DNA of 64,000 nucleotides from Byssothecium circinans (Eukaryota; Ascomycota; Dothideomycetes; Pleosporales; Massarinaceae): the NCBI GenBank assembly GCA_010015675.1, contig ML977003.1, positions 182,440 through 246,439 of the forward strand, written 5' to 3'. Below the pieces are notes generated by a model that was not told the DNA's origin, searched no databases, and saw nothing but the letters and a program-made list of their open reading frames with translations. The position numbers and the translations under genes are program-made. This document shows positions 10,618 through 21,221 of the stretch, in pieces; position 1 is the stretch's first letter, and each line of letters begins with the position of its first letter.

Positions 10618-11373
10618 CTAAGCTGCGGGTACAAACGGCCAGCCCTCGTAACCAATCGTCAACATGGTACTGTTCTGAATTTCCTCCGCCTTGGCAAAAA
10701 GCTCTTCCACGTCCCAGTTCGCCCACACCAACTTGCCATTAAGAAACTTAGTCTTCGGCTGGGAGAGCCAGACCAGGAAGTGCGCAGGAAGTGTAGCTTA
10801 ATTGGTCATTAGAGAAAGGCTACGCCACAGAAGTCAGACAATACCTACCTGTGTCCATAGGGAGCTGGTCTGGAGAGGCACCGGACCCGCGGAATATCTT
10901 GGTGTCTACCATGCCCGGGTGCACAGAGCATACGAAAAGATCGGGATTCTCAGCGGCGAGATACTCCATGACCTTCAGCTGAGCGAGCTTGGAGGTAAGA
11001 TATCCAGAGAGGTAAGGAGTCAACTTGGGTGGGAGCACCAGTGCTCCGGCAGCAATGGCATAGACGGCCGCGCCCGCCTTTGCATTTGGGACGAACGCTT
11101 GGACTGCGATGATGATTGACTTGACGTTTGTCTCATAGTCGCTCCAATACTCTTCCAGTGGTGCCTTAACGAGGGGTGCTGGAGCCGAAATGTGGGCAGC
11201 GTTGAGGATCAAGATGTCCCAGGCACCCACAGTCTCTGCGATCTTCTTAAGACCAGCTTCATCTGTAACAGACGAGGCGAAGGCAGAGACAGTCGCCGAA
11301 TTGGCTGGAATGAGTCCTTCTGTCTCGCGGAGTGTGGACTCCGTGCGACCAATCAGGACAAGGTGCTTCACGC

Positions 11374-11381
11374 CTGCCTTT
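11374..11381 (+). repeat. hAT target-site duplication, left copy
   Basis: CTGCCTTT directly before the left hAT terminus. It is identical to the copy at 14578-14585 and belongs to the SDR coding sequence. Confidence 0.97.
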
Positions 11382-14300
11382 CAGACTTGGGAACAATCAA
11401 TCTGATTGATCTGATTGATTGACTTGATTGACAATTTGCAATTCAATCAAGTCAATCTTTTGCCTAGTAAACTGTCAATCAATTCAATTGCAGCTTAAAT
11501 GATTGATTGATTGATTGATCTGATTAATCGTATTAGGGACCATCTCTAGTGAGGTTTTCGAGCTGCCTGTAGGAGTGATCTCGCGATAGTTTTCTAGTGT
11601 TAAGATTTTATTAGTCAGCACCTAAAACGCGTCGTCCTCTATCAGTTTTGCGTGTTTACTGACCGCCTAACTACCTATCCGCGTACTTGTAGCGTACTTT
11701 AAGTGCTGCCTACTTTCGCGTTCTTTTCACTTAAGCAGCGCCTCTATGCCTATCTATACCGCTGATATGCCCCCCAAGCCAGCCCCTAGAGGCGCGAAAC
11801 ACGCCGCCGAAGCCACCAAGGCATCCGTAAAGCGCGCCAAAACTAGCGGCCATAGTACTGTCAGCCAGCCCGTTAAGCTTGAGGAGTCGCAGCAGCTACC
11901 TCCACGCCTATCACCGCGCAAAGCCCTGGCGATCGCGGCGTCCCAGGCCACTAAGGAGCGCCCATTTGAGTCGCAGTTACGTGATATGGTGCCCGAGGAC
12001 GCGCCCATCAAGCCCTTAAAGGCGGCCACCGAGGCTAGTATAGAGGAGAGCAATCGCGCTGTTAAAGGCTTTGACGCGCGCTTTGCGGACAACTTTGAAG
12101 GCATCAATTGGGACTGACTGCCGGGTTTTATCACCCCTTTGCGCACTTAAAGGCATAAGAAAAGCTAGATATATCACCATGGCTATCACGTCTCGCCCAT
12201 CACTAACCCGTCACAAACGTGGTTTATCTGCAAGTATTGTCATCAGCACAAGTATATTAATTATAGTAAACCTAGCAAGTATAACACTACGCGGTTAATG
12301 ACAGCGGCGGCAGCTCACCTTAAGGAGCCTACAAAGGGCCACGGCTATACAAAGGATAGCGGCGAGCCTGTTAAGCCGCTGCTAGAGGTGGGTTAAGGTG
12401 TGCTCTTACTATAATAAGCAGTTAATCGTAGTATAGTGTTAACCTAAAGCGTCACTAACACGCTAGGTAAATTTAACGTATAGGCCTTTAGGCTTGTGGC
12501 TATTACCTAGCTTGTTGAAAATAACCACCCACTGCGCGAGTTTAAGACGCCAGCGTTCCAGAGGATGCTGGCCTTCGCTAACCTAGAGGTAGAGGACGCG
12601 CTGTAGGAGAGCTATAAGTTAGTTTCTTAATACATAATAAGGCTTTATAATTACTTACAGCCGCAAGTTATTAATGAGCTATCGCGCGTGAGCTCTCTTA
12701 TCTATATAAGCTTTAACGGCTAGACGATAAAAGGTAGCAAATGTGGCTTCTTTAGTGTTATTGCGCACTATGCTAACGCCTCTAGTAATATAATTGACTT
12801 GCCTATTGCGCTGCCGCAGCTGTTAGGCTCCTATACTAGCGAGAGGATAGGCGAGCTTATTATTAAAACGCTGCAGAAGTTTAGCATAACTGCGTGTAAA
12901 CTTAGCTACTTTGTACTTAATAACGCCTCCGCCAACGATAAGGCAGTTAAGAATATTATGAGCAAGTATAGCTTTGAACCTACTTATTAACGCCTCTGCT
13001 ACGCGCCTCACATTATTAATTTAGTAGGCTAGGCATTATTATTTAGCAAAGATCGCGACTCATACGACAATGATATTGAAAACCTAGTAGTAAGTTAGTA
13101 ATTTTAATACCTTTATATACTAAGCTTTAGCTAACTAATGCGCAGGAGGAGACCCAGCTTATAGCTGAGTGGCGTAAACATGGCCCGCTAGGCTTGCTAT
13201 TAGATGTCCTAGGCTATATCCGTACCCCTTTGCAGTACGAGCTATTTAATGATTGTTAAAGGCAAGCCTAGTAGTCACTGCCTCTCGCTAAGCATAAGAT
13301 CTATGAGCTAGTAAAGCTAGTAGTTACGCGCTAGAATAGCTATTATAACGCCCTCTAGCGCGCCTCTTACTTATAAGTCACTGTTAACACCTATGCCACT
13401 TACTATATATAAGAAACTCGCACCACTGACGCCTACGCGCTCGTAAACAACATTAAGCTGCCTGACGTGCTAGCGTGGATGAGGTCCAACGGGCTATCAG
13501 CTAATGACTAGCAGGTAATAACTAAATATATAGAGGTGCTTAAGCTACTTAAAGAGGCCATGAAGTGGCTTGAAGGTTATAGTAAAGGCGGCAGCTTTAG
13601 CGCTATATATAAGGTAATACCTATTTTTAAGCAGCTGCTTACGCAACTTAAGCGCGTTGTTAAGCAGTTTAAGCGCGTTGATTACTACTAAACTAGCGCC
13701 CTAGAGGACCACCTACCTATAAACTCACGCGCAGCGTGGCTTAAACTTAACCTATACTATAGTAAGCTTGACAACTCACCTATCTACTACGCCGCTTGCT
13801 GCCTCTATCCTTTCTATAAGCGCTATTGCCGGCGGTCCTGGCGCGACAAATCTGCCTGGCTCGCCGTAGCTAACGCCAATTTTTGGCAGCTGTAGGCGCG
13901 GTATAAGCCCAAAGTTCTTAACACGGTGGCCTCTAAGCAGCCAGCTGCAAGCAACAACCTTAACGACGCGATCAACGAGCTCGCTGGCGGCTACAGCGAC
14001 GATGAAAGCGAGGCGGAGGCCGACGAGTATAATTGCTAGTTCAAGCACGAGCCAAAGTGGACGCAAGAGCAGTTTAATAGCAGCGCAAGTCCTGTTAAGT
14101 ACTGGATCAATTTGCGCCCTAAATACCCTAACTTAGCCTATTTTGCGGTTGATATGCTGACAATCCCAGCCTTAAGCTGTGATTGCGAGCGCGTTTTTAG
14201 TGAGCTTGGCGACCTCCTTGAGCCCAGAAGACGCCATATAGGCCCTCAATTGCTGGCAGCTATACAAACTGTTCAAGCTTAGCTGAAAGCAGGCTTCAAT

Positions 14301-14577
14301 CAACCCTCCAAGAGCGCTGCTTCGAAGCAGTTAGCGACGTTAACTGACGACGAGATTGATAAGCTGTACAGCTTATGCGAGTGGGAGACTGCTACTTAGT
14401 AATTTATATATACCATGGCTTTAGTTTGCACAAAAATACGATTAATCGGATCAATTGTATCAATCAATTAGCTCAAAAACGCGAATCAATTCAATCAAAT
14501 CAATCAGTGGGTAACTTGCAAGCAATCAAGTCAATTCAACCTCCAGGGATTGATTGAATTGATTGTTCCCAAGTCTG
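11382..14577 (+). mobile_element. Complete hAT transposon with perfect 8-bp target duplication
   Basis: A 3,196-bp element. The left end starts CAGACTTGGGAACAATCAAT and the right end is the inverted ATTGATTGTTCCCAAGTCTG. Subterminal regions of about 100-150 bp at both ends are crowded with GATTGATT/AATCAATC words, typical of hAT transposase binding regions. The 8-bp duplication CTGCCTTT occurs at 11374-11381 and 14578-14585 without mismatch. The element carries one transposase reading with multiple stops, so this copy is non-autonomous now. It lies inside exon 2 of an SDR gene. Confidence 0.96.
11746..14398 (+). pseudogene. hAT transposase, RIP-type stops
   Basis: The N-terminus is open from 11746, or from the next ATG at 11767 (MPPKPAPRGAKHAAEATKAS), to the TGA at 12115. 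It is basic and Ala/Lys-rich. Just downstream WFICKYCHQHK (about 12220-12252) is the Cys pair of a BED-type zinc finger. The core is broken by many TAG/TAA codons. The C-terminal hAT dimerisation domain is well preserved at about 14092-14290: SPVKYWINLRPKYPNLAYFA, then VDMLTIPALSCDCERVFSEL and LLEPRRRHIGPQLLAAIQTV. The stops sit where CAG, CAA or TGG would be expected, consistent with RIP. Confidence 0.88.
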
Positions 14578-14585
14578 CTGCCTTT
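14578..14585 (+). repeat. hAT target-site duplication, right copy
   Basis: CTGCCTTT directly after the right hAT terminus. It is identical to the copy at 11374-11381. An 8-bp duplication is the hAT hallmark. Confidence 0.97.
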
Positions 14586-14806
14586 GCGAAAGCAATTGCG
14601 GTTTCGCGACCAATACCACTGCCCTAAAATCGGTCAGCGGTGCCACTCAATGATGCTACAGTGTTTTCGGAGGGCTTTTGGGTACGCACTGCACCTGTAA
14701 TGACGACAGTCTTGCCTTTCTGACTGAGCTCTGGCTTGCTAGGATCAATTGCTGAATATGTGTCGTTGTGCCAGGTGGCTGTTGGGCAAGGGTACGGTGG
14801 CTCCAT

Positions 14807-15413
14807 GATGAATTGGAATCGTGGTGATGTTACACCGATGAAGAGGCGTGTTCAGATGGAATGAGCATGGTGATTCCGTTCACTACGCCGCCTCCAAGCG
14901 GTTGCGCTAGCCCGCCTACAGGGATCTGTGCGCTTCTCCACCCCGAACTAATCGCGGCGTAGTGCCGCAAAGCGGACGATTTCGTCCCTCCCATGATATC
15001 TACAGTCGGCATATCAAAGTGCATGGCGGTTGAATCACGTGACGATGACATTCACCGCTTGCAGAGCTCAAGTGTTATCGAACGCTTGCGTTGGCATTTT
15101 TTACATAATTAGAGACCTCCAGTCGGCGGTACTATCCGTAACTTAAGCGGCGTAGTGACTGCAGCTCACGAATCTTATGATATGACAAGGGTGTGTGGCC
15201 GTATTTGCCCGAATATGCTTTCCGCTTGATGTGAGATTCTGGCGCAGCACCATCCCGCATACTGTTACTCCACAGGTTCTCGGTCGCCATAGATTTCGGT
15301 TTGCTAAATTCGGAGGCGTAATATCTTTCAACCACGTCTTCTATTGTTGTTCTGCATTTCCCATCATACAGGCTATTTCCAATAGTGAACGCGATCCTTG
15401 AACTTCAAACACC
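14807..15413. other. Divergent intergenic region, SDR / rhodopsin-domain gene
   Basis: About 600 bases between the SDR start (minus) and the next plus-strand gene. It should hold both promoters. A TCACGTGA palindrome (CACGTG core) occurs near 15035. No gene seen. Confidence 0.45.
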
Positions 15414-16893
15414 ATGACGGAGCAACAACCAAAACCACACCTCATTGCGCCTCCGCGTGTAACAAAGGATACCTTCATGGTAATATGCACGGGCGTTAAT
15501 ATGATGGACTGCTGCTAACGGTCTCAGGGTGTCGTATGGGCGGGAACGGCGGTTGCGACTTGCGCACTGGCTTTCCGGTACTACGTCCGAATAAAATACT
15601 TCAGACGCCTACTACCTGACGACTACGTTGTTGGTTTCGCATGGAGTCTTCTCCTAGCTACCTCAATAACCTGGCAAATGATCGTTTCGGATCTGTACGA
15701 AGTCATGGAGGTCGGATCTGGCTTGCGTATGCCATCCCTCAATTTTGCCGATAGGATGATACGATACTCGAGAGGCCAAATGGCTGTTCTGATTCTCTTT
15801 TATGTCGGCCTTTGGTCTATCAAGGCGAACTTCCTGGTCTTCTTCTATAGACTCGGTAACCAGGTATGTGCATCGTTTCCATTGTCATGTGGGTACATTT
15901 GGAAGTACAAGTTCCGAAAATTGCTATAATCTTCACTGTTGAAGACGTACATGTTCTGGCCAAAGATGTCCACATTTCTCAATCCTAACACTGACTCAGA
16001 TTACGTACTATCGCATCGCATTCTGGTGCATCACGGCGTTCACAATCTGCTCCTTTTTCGCGTGTATTGGCGACATTCAGTATGGATGCCTCACAACGAG
16101 CTTTGAAGAAATTGCGGCCTATTGTAGTGTTTCCCCGGAGTTGATTCGCTACCAGATCATTACATTGAACCTCAACACGGGATTAGATGTCGTCACAGAC
16201 GCGCTCAGTAAGAACACATACCCCACCACATCTCTACAACTACGGCCTTAGCTGATAAGTCTTAGTCATGGCTCTCCCTATCTCAATTCTCTGGAACGTT
16301 CGCATTAGTATACGTCAACGCTTTGCACTTGCCGGTGTCTTCGCTCTCGTTCTCATCACCATGGTAATTTCCATTGTTCGTGTTGCAGTGGTCACCGGAG
16401 AAGCTTCGAACAACGTCACAAACAAACAAGTCGAGTCTACATGGCTATATATTTGGAACTTCACGGAGACGTTTGTTGGTACACTCTCATTTCTCCATGT
16501 AAAGAGTTTAGCTAACCCTCTTTAGCTCTTCTTGTAGCCTGCCTAGGTTCTTTCCGAGCTTTGTTTTCCGGACATCAGCGCACTCGAGAGGCACACGAAG
16601 CTGCTGAACTCCACCGACACGAAGAAAGGAAAGCCGCCGACCAAGTTCAGAAGCGAGCTTTGAAGGCTCGCGCAAAGCACTTCCAGAATTCGCTCTTTGA
16701 AGCGGTAAGAAGCACAGACGGTACCGCCCTCAATGATACTGTTAAAGTACCAAGCATCAGTGAGCAGTCCTTCAGGGGCAACTGGAGCTCTACTATCACG
16801 ACACACGAAGTGAGTATGACAGACAGCTATGACATGCATAACATGTCGACACTAAACTCCCATGGGCTCGTTCCCGATGAGGATAGGGTGTGA
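15414..16893 (+). CDS. Rhodopsin-domain integral membrane protein (PTH11-like)
   Basis: A fungal seven-helix-type membrane protein of the family often annotated as rhodopsin domain or PTH11-like integral membrane protein; its molecular role is generally unknown. Five exons join cleanly with GT-AG introns at 15480-15527, 15864-15999, 16208-16265 and 16479-16537. Order: a short cytosolic start MTEQQPKPHLIAPPRV, helix VVWAGTAVATCALAFRYYVR, the conserved RLLPDDYVVGFAWSLLLAT, a helix after GQMAVLILFYVGLWSIKANF, then ITAFTICSFFACIGDIQYGC and LPISILWNVRISIRQRFALA. The family signature (LW..ri...qk..l..vF.lg) is visible at the last. The tail is long, charged and cytosolic, with Glu/Arg-rich probable coiled coil after FRALFSGHQRTREAHEAAEL. 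No lesions, about 290 residues. Confidence 0.85.
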
Positions 16894-17225
16894 GTTGGGA
16901 GAAAATCAGGCTGTTTAACAATAAGACGAGAGAAGAGAGAAGGGAAGGAGGGCGAGAGGAATGGGAAGGCGTAATGAATGTTCAAAGTCGGGCCGAACGG
17001 CATATGCCCGCAAATGCATAGCTACCCTGGGGGTGATTTGGCTGCGGGCTAGGTCGAAAACACTCGTCGAGGGGATCTGATATGAAGGCTAGCGGGGCGA
17101 CTGAGTAGATAGCTGAGCGTTGGTTGAACAGCACGTTATGCAACTATTTTACTGTATGATCCGGCCCGATCAATCTAAAGGTATTACCTATGTGTGTCAG
17201 CCCTACTTTGCGCTCTGGCATGCTA
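16894..17225. other. Intergenic, no gene seen
   Basis: 3' flank of the rhodopsin-domain gene, with a purine-rich GAGAGAAGAGAGAAGG run near 16930. It ends at the TA target site of the next transposon. Confidence 0.5.
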
Positions 17226-19009
17226 AGCTAGCGTACAGGGTTCCGAGCCACCCGGGGAAGTGAGCCACCCCTCAGAAATCGGCCACCCCTCAGAAAATCG
17301 CGATAATTGATTCAACGTAATTACAATTGCCACTCATTACACATAGATTGCAGAGTTTTAGCTGCTACTTCTGCTGCCAGTTTTTCAGCCTCCTTTTCTT
17401 TAGAAGTACTACTGTTTTGTTGCTCTAGAAGAGCAGATGCTTGCACAGCTACCATAATTGTATCCACGTCTGCAAAGCGTTGATTTGGGTCCATACGAAC
17501 TTTCTTTCGTGGCTGTTGAGGCTTAAGAGCCTCAAGTTGACTTTGCAATCTTTTGTTCTCTGCTTCTAGCTCTGCTGCTCGTGTATTTGTAGTTGCAATT
17601 GCCTTGCCTGCTTTCTCAAAGAGCTGGTGAACCTTGCGGCCTATACTCTGCTCTTTATGAAGCGCTCGCTAAGCTATAAAAAGATCACGAGGGCCGTGGG
17701 GGGTAGAGAGATAACTCTCAGCAGTTTGAGCTTGATTCTGACGGGGTGGTGTAATAGGCCTTTGAGCGACCTGAGATGAGTTGACTACCCGCTCAATATT
17801 TAATGGGCAGATGCCTGCAGTAGCCCATCCAGCGCGAATTACCCTCTCAGTAATCGCAGCCTCCCTAGCAGCGTAGTAGGCAGTAATAAAGCGTTCCTTT
17901 TTAACTAGGGCGGCGTCGTCTAGGTGTGATAACTCCTGAATTTGCTGGCGATAGAAACGTTTTACTACTGAGAAAACTAAGAGATCTAGGGGCTGTAGAA
18001 CGTGCGAAGAGTGCGCAGGGAGAAACAGAAGCCTAACTTTATTCTATTTACAGATCCATAGGAATTCTAGGTCAACGTGGCTACCGTGGCCATCCAAAAT
18101 CAGCATCCTCCAGCGATCCTGTGAGGGTGCAGTTTCTGGCAGAAATACGCGTTGCAACCACTCAGCACCTATCGCATTAGATGTCCAGCCATTCTCTGAG
18201 GTTGCGTATAGCTAGTCTGGAATTGTTGATGGAAACCAAGTACTTTATAGGTTCTTTCCTTTGAATATTACTGCAGGGCGCAGCTTCTTCCCTATTGCTG
18301 AAACGCACTCGATTATCAACGCCCACTCGCGATTCTCTGGAGACTGATAATAAGCCTTCTTTTTCTGGCTACTAGCGAGTACTCTAGTGTTTGCACATAC
18401 GCCTAGGGCCTTCCCAGTCTCATCCATATTCCACGTATCCTTAGCCTGTATACCCAGCTCGACGCGAAGCTACTCATAGAGCTCAAGAAACTCGCGTATC
18501 TGCCTTTGTGTTGCTCCCTCAGCTCTCGCAGCCTCTATCTTCCGACCCACAATAGAGGCGACGCGTGGGTTGCGCTTAATAAAGAAGGATAGCCAGTGCT
18601 TGCCCACAGGATTGTTATTCCCATTCATCCTCAGTATTCAATTAGCCATTTCTCGTGCGCGAGCGTGCGAGGGAGGAAAACCGCGTGCGTCTTCTTCGAG
18701 GATCCATTGTACAAGAAAGTCTTCTTGTTGTGGAGTTAATAGTTGCTGGTATACGTAGCTGTTTTGCCGGGTTTATAAACCGCGTACGCACGCAGAGAGC
18801 GTGGCTCGGGGGATAGCATATGCCTTTGCAGCAGCTCGTTGACTAGAAAAAAGACCAGCATTAAGATCACTAATAGCTGCTTGAATTGCTGCCTCACGGT
18901 TGGCCATTTTGGTAGCGTTGATGTGGAGATATCGCGATTTTCTGAGGGGTGGCCGATTTCTGAGGGGTGGCTCACTTCCCCGGGTGGCTCGGAACCCTGT
19001 ACGCTAGCT
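17226..19009 (-). mobile_element. Pogo-type DNA transposon with long terminal repeats
   Basis: A 1,784-bp element bounded by TA (17224-17225 and 19010-19011). The ends are near-perfect inverted repeats of about 80 bp. The left starts AGCTAGCGTACAGGGTTCCG and continues GAGCCACCCGGGGAAGTGAG; the right is its exact complement over that stretch. Inside each end, (GCCACCCCTCAGAAAT)-like words recur in tandem, three times if the first GCCACCCGGGGAAGTGA variant is counted. The body codes for a DDE_1 transposase on the minus strand. It ends only about 160 bases before the start codon of the P450 at 19171. Confidence 0.93.
17321..18907 (-). pseudogene. DDE_1 pogo-type transposase, several stops
   Basis: The start MANREAAIQAAISDLNAGLF leads into an HTH_psq-like region (SSQRAAAKAYAIPRATL). 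The catalytic core is well readable: MDETGKALGVCANTRVLA with the first Asp, SPENREWALIIECVSAIGKK, LILDGHGSHVDLEFLW with the second Asp, then LFLPAHSSHVLQPLDLLVFS, the standard pogo/jerky-type HVLQPLD block. The C-terminus has a Glu/Lys-rich coiled coil (QKKVRMDPNQRFADVDTI region) ending NEWQL. In-frame TAG/TAA codons, several at expected Trp or Gln positions, interrupt it, so it is inactive. Damage is lighter than in the element at 2554, suggesting a younger copy. Confidence 0.88.
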
Positions 19010-19170
19010 TAAGCGCCATTGGAAACATCCCTGCTCTTCAAATACGGCGCGGTAGCCTCAAGCACCGTGCCTGCGCCGCAACATCACTCAACATTTTCCC
19101 AACACCCACTGCACTTCTCCTCTCTCCCACACCCTCACTTTTCGCTCATCTATACTTCGAATGATTGAGA

Positions 19171-20916
19171 ATGGCCGTCGTTGCGGTTCTGCTCGGCCTT
19201 CTGGCCCTTCCGGTGACATTGCTGGCCTGGTCCTACCTATCGCTCAAGCGCAACAAAGCCGTCGCCGAAAAAGTGGGCTTTCCCATCCTCGTGAAATGGA
19301 TCTCACCAATGAATCCATTTTGGATGGTCATGGGTAGCTCCATTGTCAAGACGTGCCGCAAGCTGAACCTGGGCACCGCCAACTTCAAGCGCATGTACTT
19401 CTTCGGGTGGGAGGGCAATGAGCGGTCGAAAATTCACGAGGAGCTGGGAGGCAGTTTCATGATGGTCACGCCTGGTGGCAATTGGCTCTGTGTCGGTGAC
19501 GCAGACGTCATCAACGACGCCATTCGACGTCCTAAAGACTTTCGACGCAATGTAGAGCAGATGGCAGTGTTAAATGTTTATGGCAAGAACTTATCAACCA
19601 CCGAAGATGAAGAGTGGCAAAAGCACCGCAAGGTCACGTCCATCACTTTTACCGAAAGAAACAATGAGCTGGTATGGCATGAGGCGATCGCTCAGTCCAA
19701 GGCCATGCTGGACTACTGGAAAGGACATCAACCCGTCACCACTATCGCAAGCGACACGAAAGTCTTCACACTCAATGTTCTCGCAGCAGCTATATTCAAC
19801 AAAAACTACCCGTTTGAGAGTTCCAAGCGCGAATCTAAAACCGCGACTAGGGACGACTCATATCGGTACCGGGATTCACTTTCCACCATCCTCACTAGCA
19901 TCGTCCAAATTTTCGTATTCGGCGAGGACGGTTTGAAGGCTTGGTGGACGCCTAAATCCTGGAAAGACGCAGCTGTGGCGATTGATGTCTTCCGCTCTTA
20001 CATTCTTGGGCTGATCGGTGAGGAACGTGAACATGCATCCCGCGGCGTTGAACACAATCAACATCTTGTCGCCGCTCTTGTCCGTGCCTGCGAGGTCGAA
20101 AAGCGTGCTCAGCCTGCTCAGCCGGGCGTCAGGGATATGTCACTCACTGAGACGGAGATCATCAGTAACCTCTTCGTGTATGCATTTGCTGGAAACGATA
20201 CTACTGCTATTGTTCTCGGCCACATCTTGGTTGATCTGGCAGCACACCCACAAACTCAGGAATGGATTGCCGAGGAATTGCATCATTATCTACCAAGCAA
20301 GGACATATCTCAATGGGACTATCGCACCTTCCCAAAGCTTAAACGATGCCTGGCTGTTGTGGTATGTATCATTGCCGCCCGCATTTGGGTCAAGACTAAC
20401 AAGACGCAGTACGAAGCTCTCAGGCTGGACCATCCCCTCAATCAGCTCGTCAAAACGACCAAGGATCATGCACAGACTCTCCAAGTCGATGGCAAGACAT
20501 ACACGCTACCTGCTGGAACCAATGTACACCTCAGCCTAGCAGCTGTGCACACTCACCCGCGCTATTGGGGAGATGAAGGCCTCAAGTGGAAACCAGAACG
20601 CTTTATTACCTCAGCGGACTCCGGCATTGAGGGTGAGATCCTTGCCCCAGATACGTCGGCGTTCTTTCTGCCATGGGCTTATGGACAGCGCATCTGTCCG
20701 GGGAAGAAATTCTCTCAAGTCGAACTTGTTGCTGCGCTAGCAATGCTCTTCCGAGACCATGTTGTTGCACCGCAGCCTCAGCCGGGGGAGTCTATGGAGA
20801 CCGCTCGTTCGAGGCTGTTCAAGACTGGGATGGATATTAATCACGAGGGTACGATGTTGTTTGAGATTGCTGAGCCGCAAAAGGCGGCTTTGGTTTGGAG
20901 CGAACGGGGCCACTGA
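19171..20916 (+). CDS. Cytochrome P450, apparently intact
   Basis: A microsomal P450 of about 565 residues. The start at 19171 (ATGGCC) gives a membrane anchor MAVVAVLLGLLALPVTLLAW. Motifs in order: C-helix EWQKHRKVTS, I-helix FAGNDTTAIVLG at about residue 340, K-helix YEALRLDHP (ExxR), PERF-like WKPERFI, and the haem loop LPWAYGQRICPGKKF with the Cys ligand (Trp replaces the usual leading Phe). A 48-nt GT-AG intron at 20362-20409 lies in frame; removing it joins AVV to YEALRL, giving a normal K-helix, whereas read-through would put an unusual CIIAARIWVKTNKT insertion there. No lesions seen. The promoter region is at most about 160 bp long before the transposon end. I cannot place it in a CYP family. 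Confidence 0.9.
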   Translation: MAVVAVLLGLLALPVTLLAWSYLSLKRNKAVAEKVGFPILVKWISPMNPFWMVMGSSIVKTCRKLNLGTANFKRMYFFGWEGNERSKIHEELGGSFMMVTPGGNWLCVGDADVINDAIRRPKDFRRNVEQMAVLNVYGKNLSTTEDEEWQKHRKVTSITFTERNNELVWHEAIAQSKAMLDYWKGHQPVTTIASDTKVFTLNVLAAAIFNKNYPFESSKRESKTATRDDSYRYRDSLSTILTSIVQIFVFGEDGLKAWWTPKSWKDAAVAIDVFRSYILGLIGEEREHASRGVEHNQHLVAALVRACEVEKRAQPAQPGVRDMSLTETEIISNLFVYAFAGNDTTAIVLGHILVDLAAHPQTQEWIAEELHHYLPSKDISQWDYRTFPKLKRCLAVVVCIIAARIWVKTNKTQYEALRLDHPLNQLVKTTKDHAQTLQVDGKTYTLPAGTNVHLSLAAVHTHPRYWGDEGLKWKPERFITSADSGIEGEILAPDTSAFFLPWAYGQRICPGKKFSQVELVAALAMLFRDHVVAPQPQPGESMETARSRLFKTGMDINHEGTMLFEIAEPQKAALVWSERGH

Positions 20917-21221
20917 GGCAAGCAGTGACTGCGTGTCACGCATGAGAGATTTTAGTTTAGTGGAAAATACACTGGCAGTAATGTTGGGTCACGCATGAGG
21001 CTTTTGGTTTGGTGGAAAATATACCGGTACCTGGTACCTGAGGAATCAATCAATACATGCACGCACAGGCCCACATATGCACCCATGCGGCAAGAGTTCG
21101 GATGGCAGCATCATCGACCCTCCCCTCCCCTCTGTACCGCATTCTAAACCAGTAGTTAATAACCGACTCCATTGCAAACAATCTGGAGGAGAAAAGAAAG
21201 CATCTTGATGGCACTGACTGG
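20917..21221. other. Intergenic, no gene seen
   Basis: 3' flank of the P450. A GGTCACGCATGAG / GTGTCACGCATGAG word occurs twice (about 20935 and 20987), each followed by a TTTTGGTTT/TTTTAGTTT and GTGGAAAATA block, so it is a small tandem duplication of about 52 bp. Confidence 0.6.

Larger units (their letters stand above)
10618..14806 (-). pseudogene. Short-chain dehydrogenase/reductase interrupted by a hAT element
   Basis: An NAD(P)-dependent SDR of about 290 residues read on the minus strand. Exon 1 (14690-14806) starts MEPPYPCPTATWHNDTYSAI and reaches TVVITGA. After an intron at 14624-14689 the nucleotide-binding Gly motif is completed (TGAGSGIG). Then come ILNAAH, the catalytic SGYLTSK (YxxxK), VHPGMVDTKIF, an intron at 10797-10848, and a C-terminus with LPAHFLVWLSQPKTKFLNGK and VWANWDVEELFAK, ending at 10618. 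The 3.2-kb transposon at 11382-14577 sits in exon 2 right after the Gly motif, between codons for AFAKA and GVKHL. Reading straight from one flank to the other, counting the duplicated 8 bp once, keeps frame and sense. The SDR was therefore intact when hit, and I see no other lesion. Confidence 0.93.
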
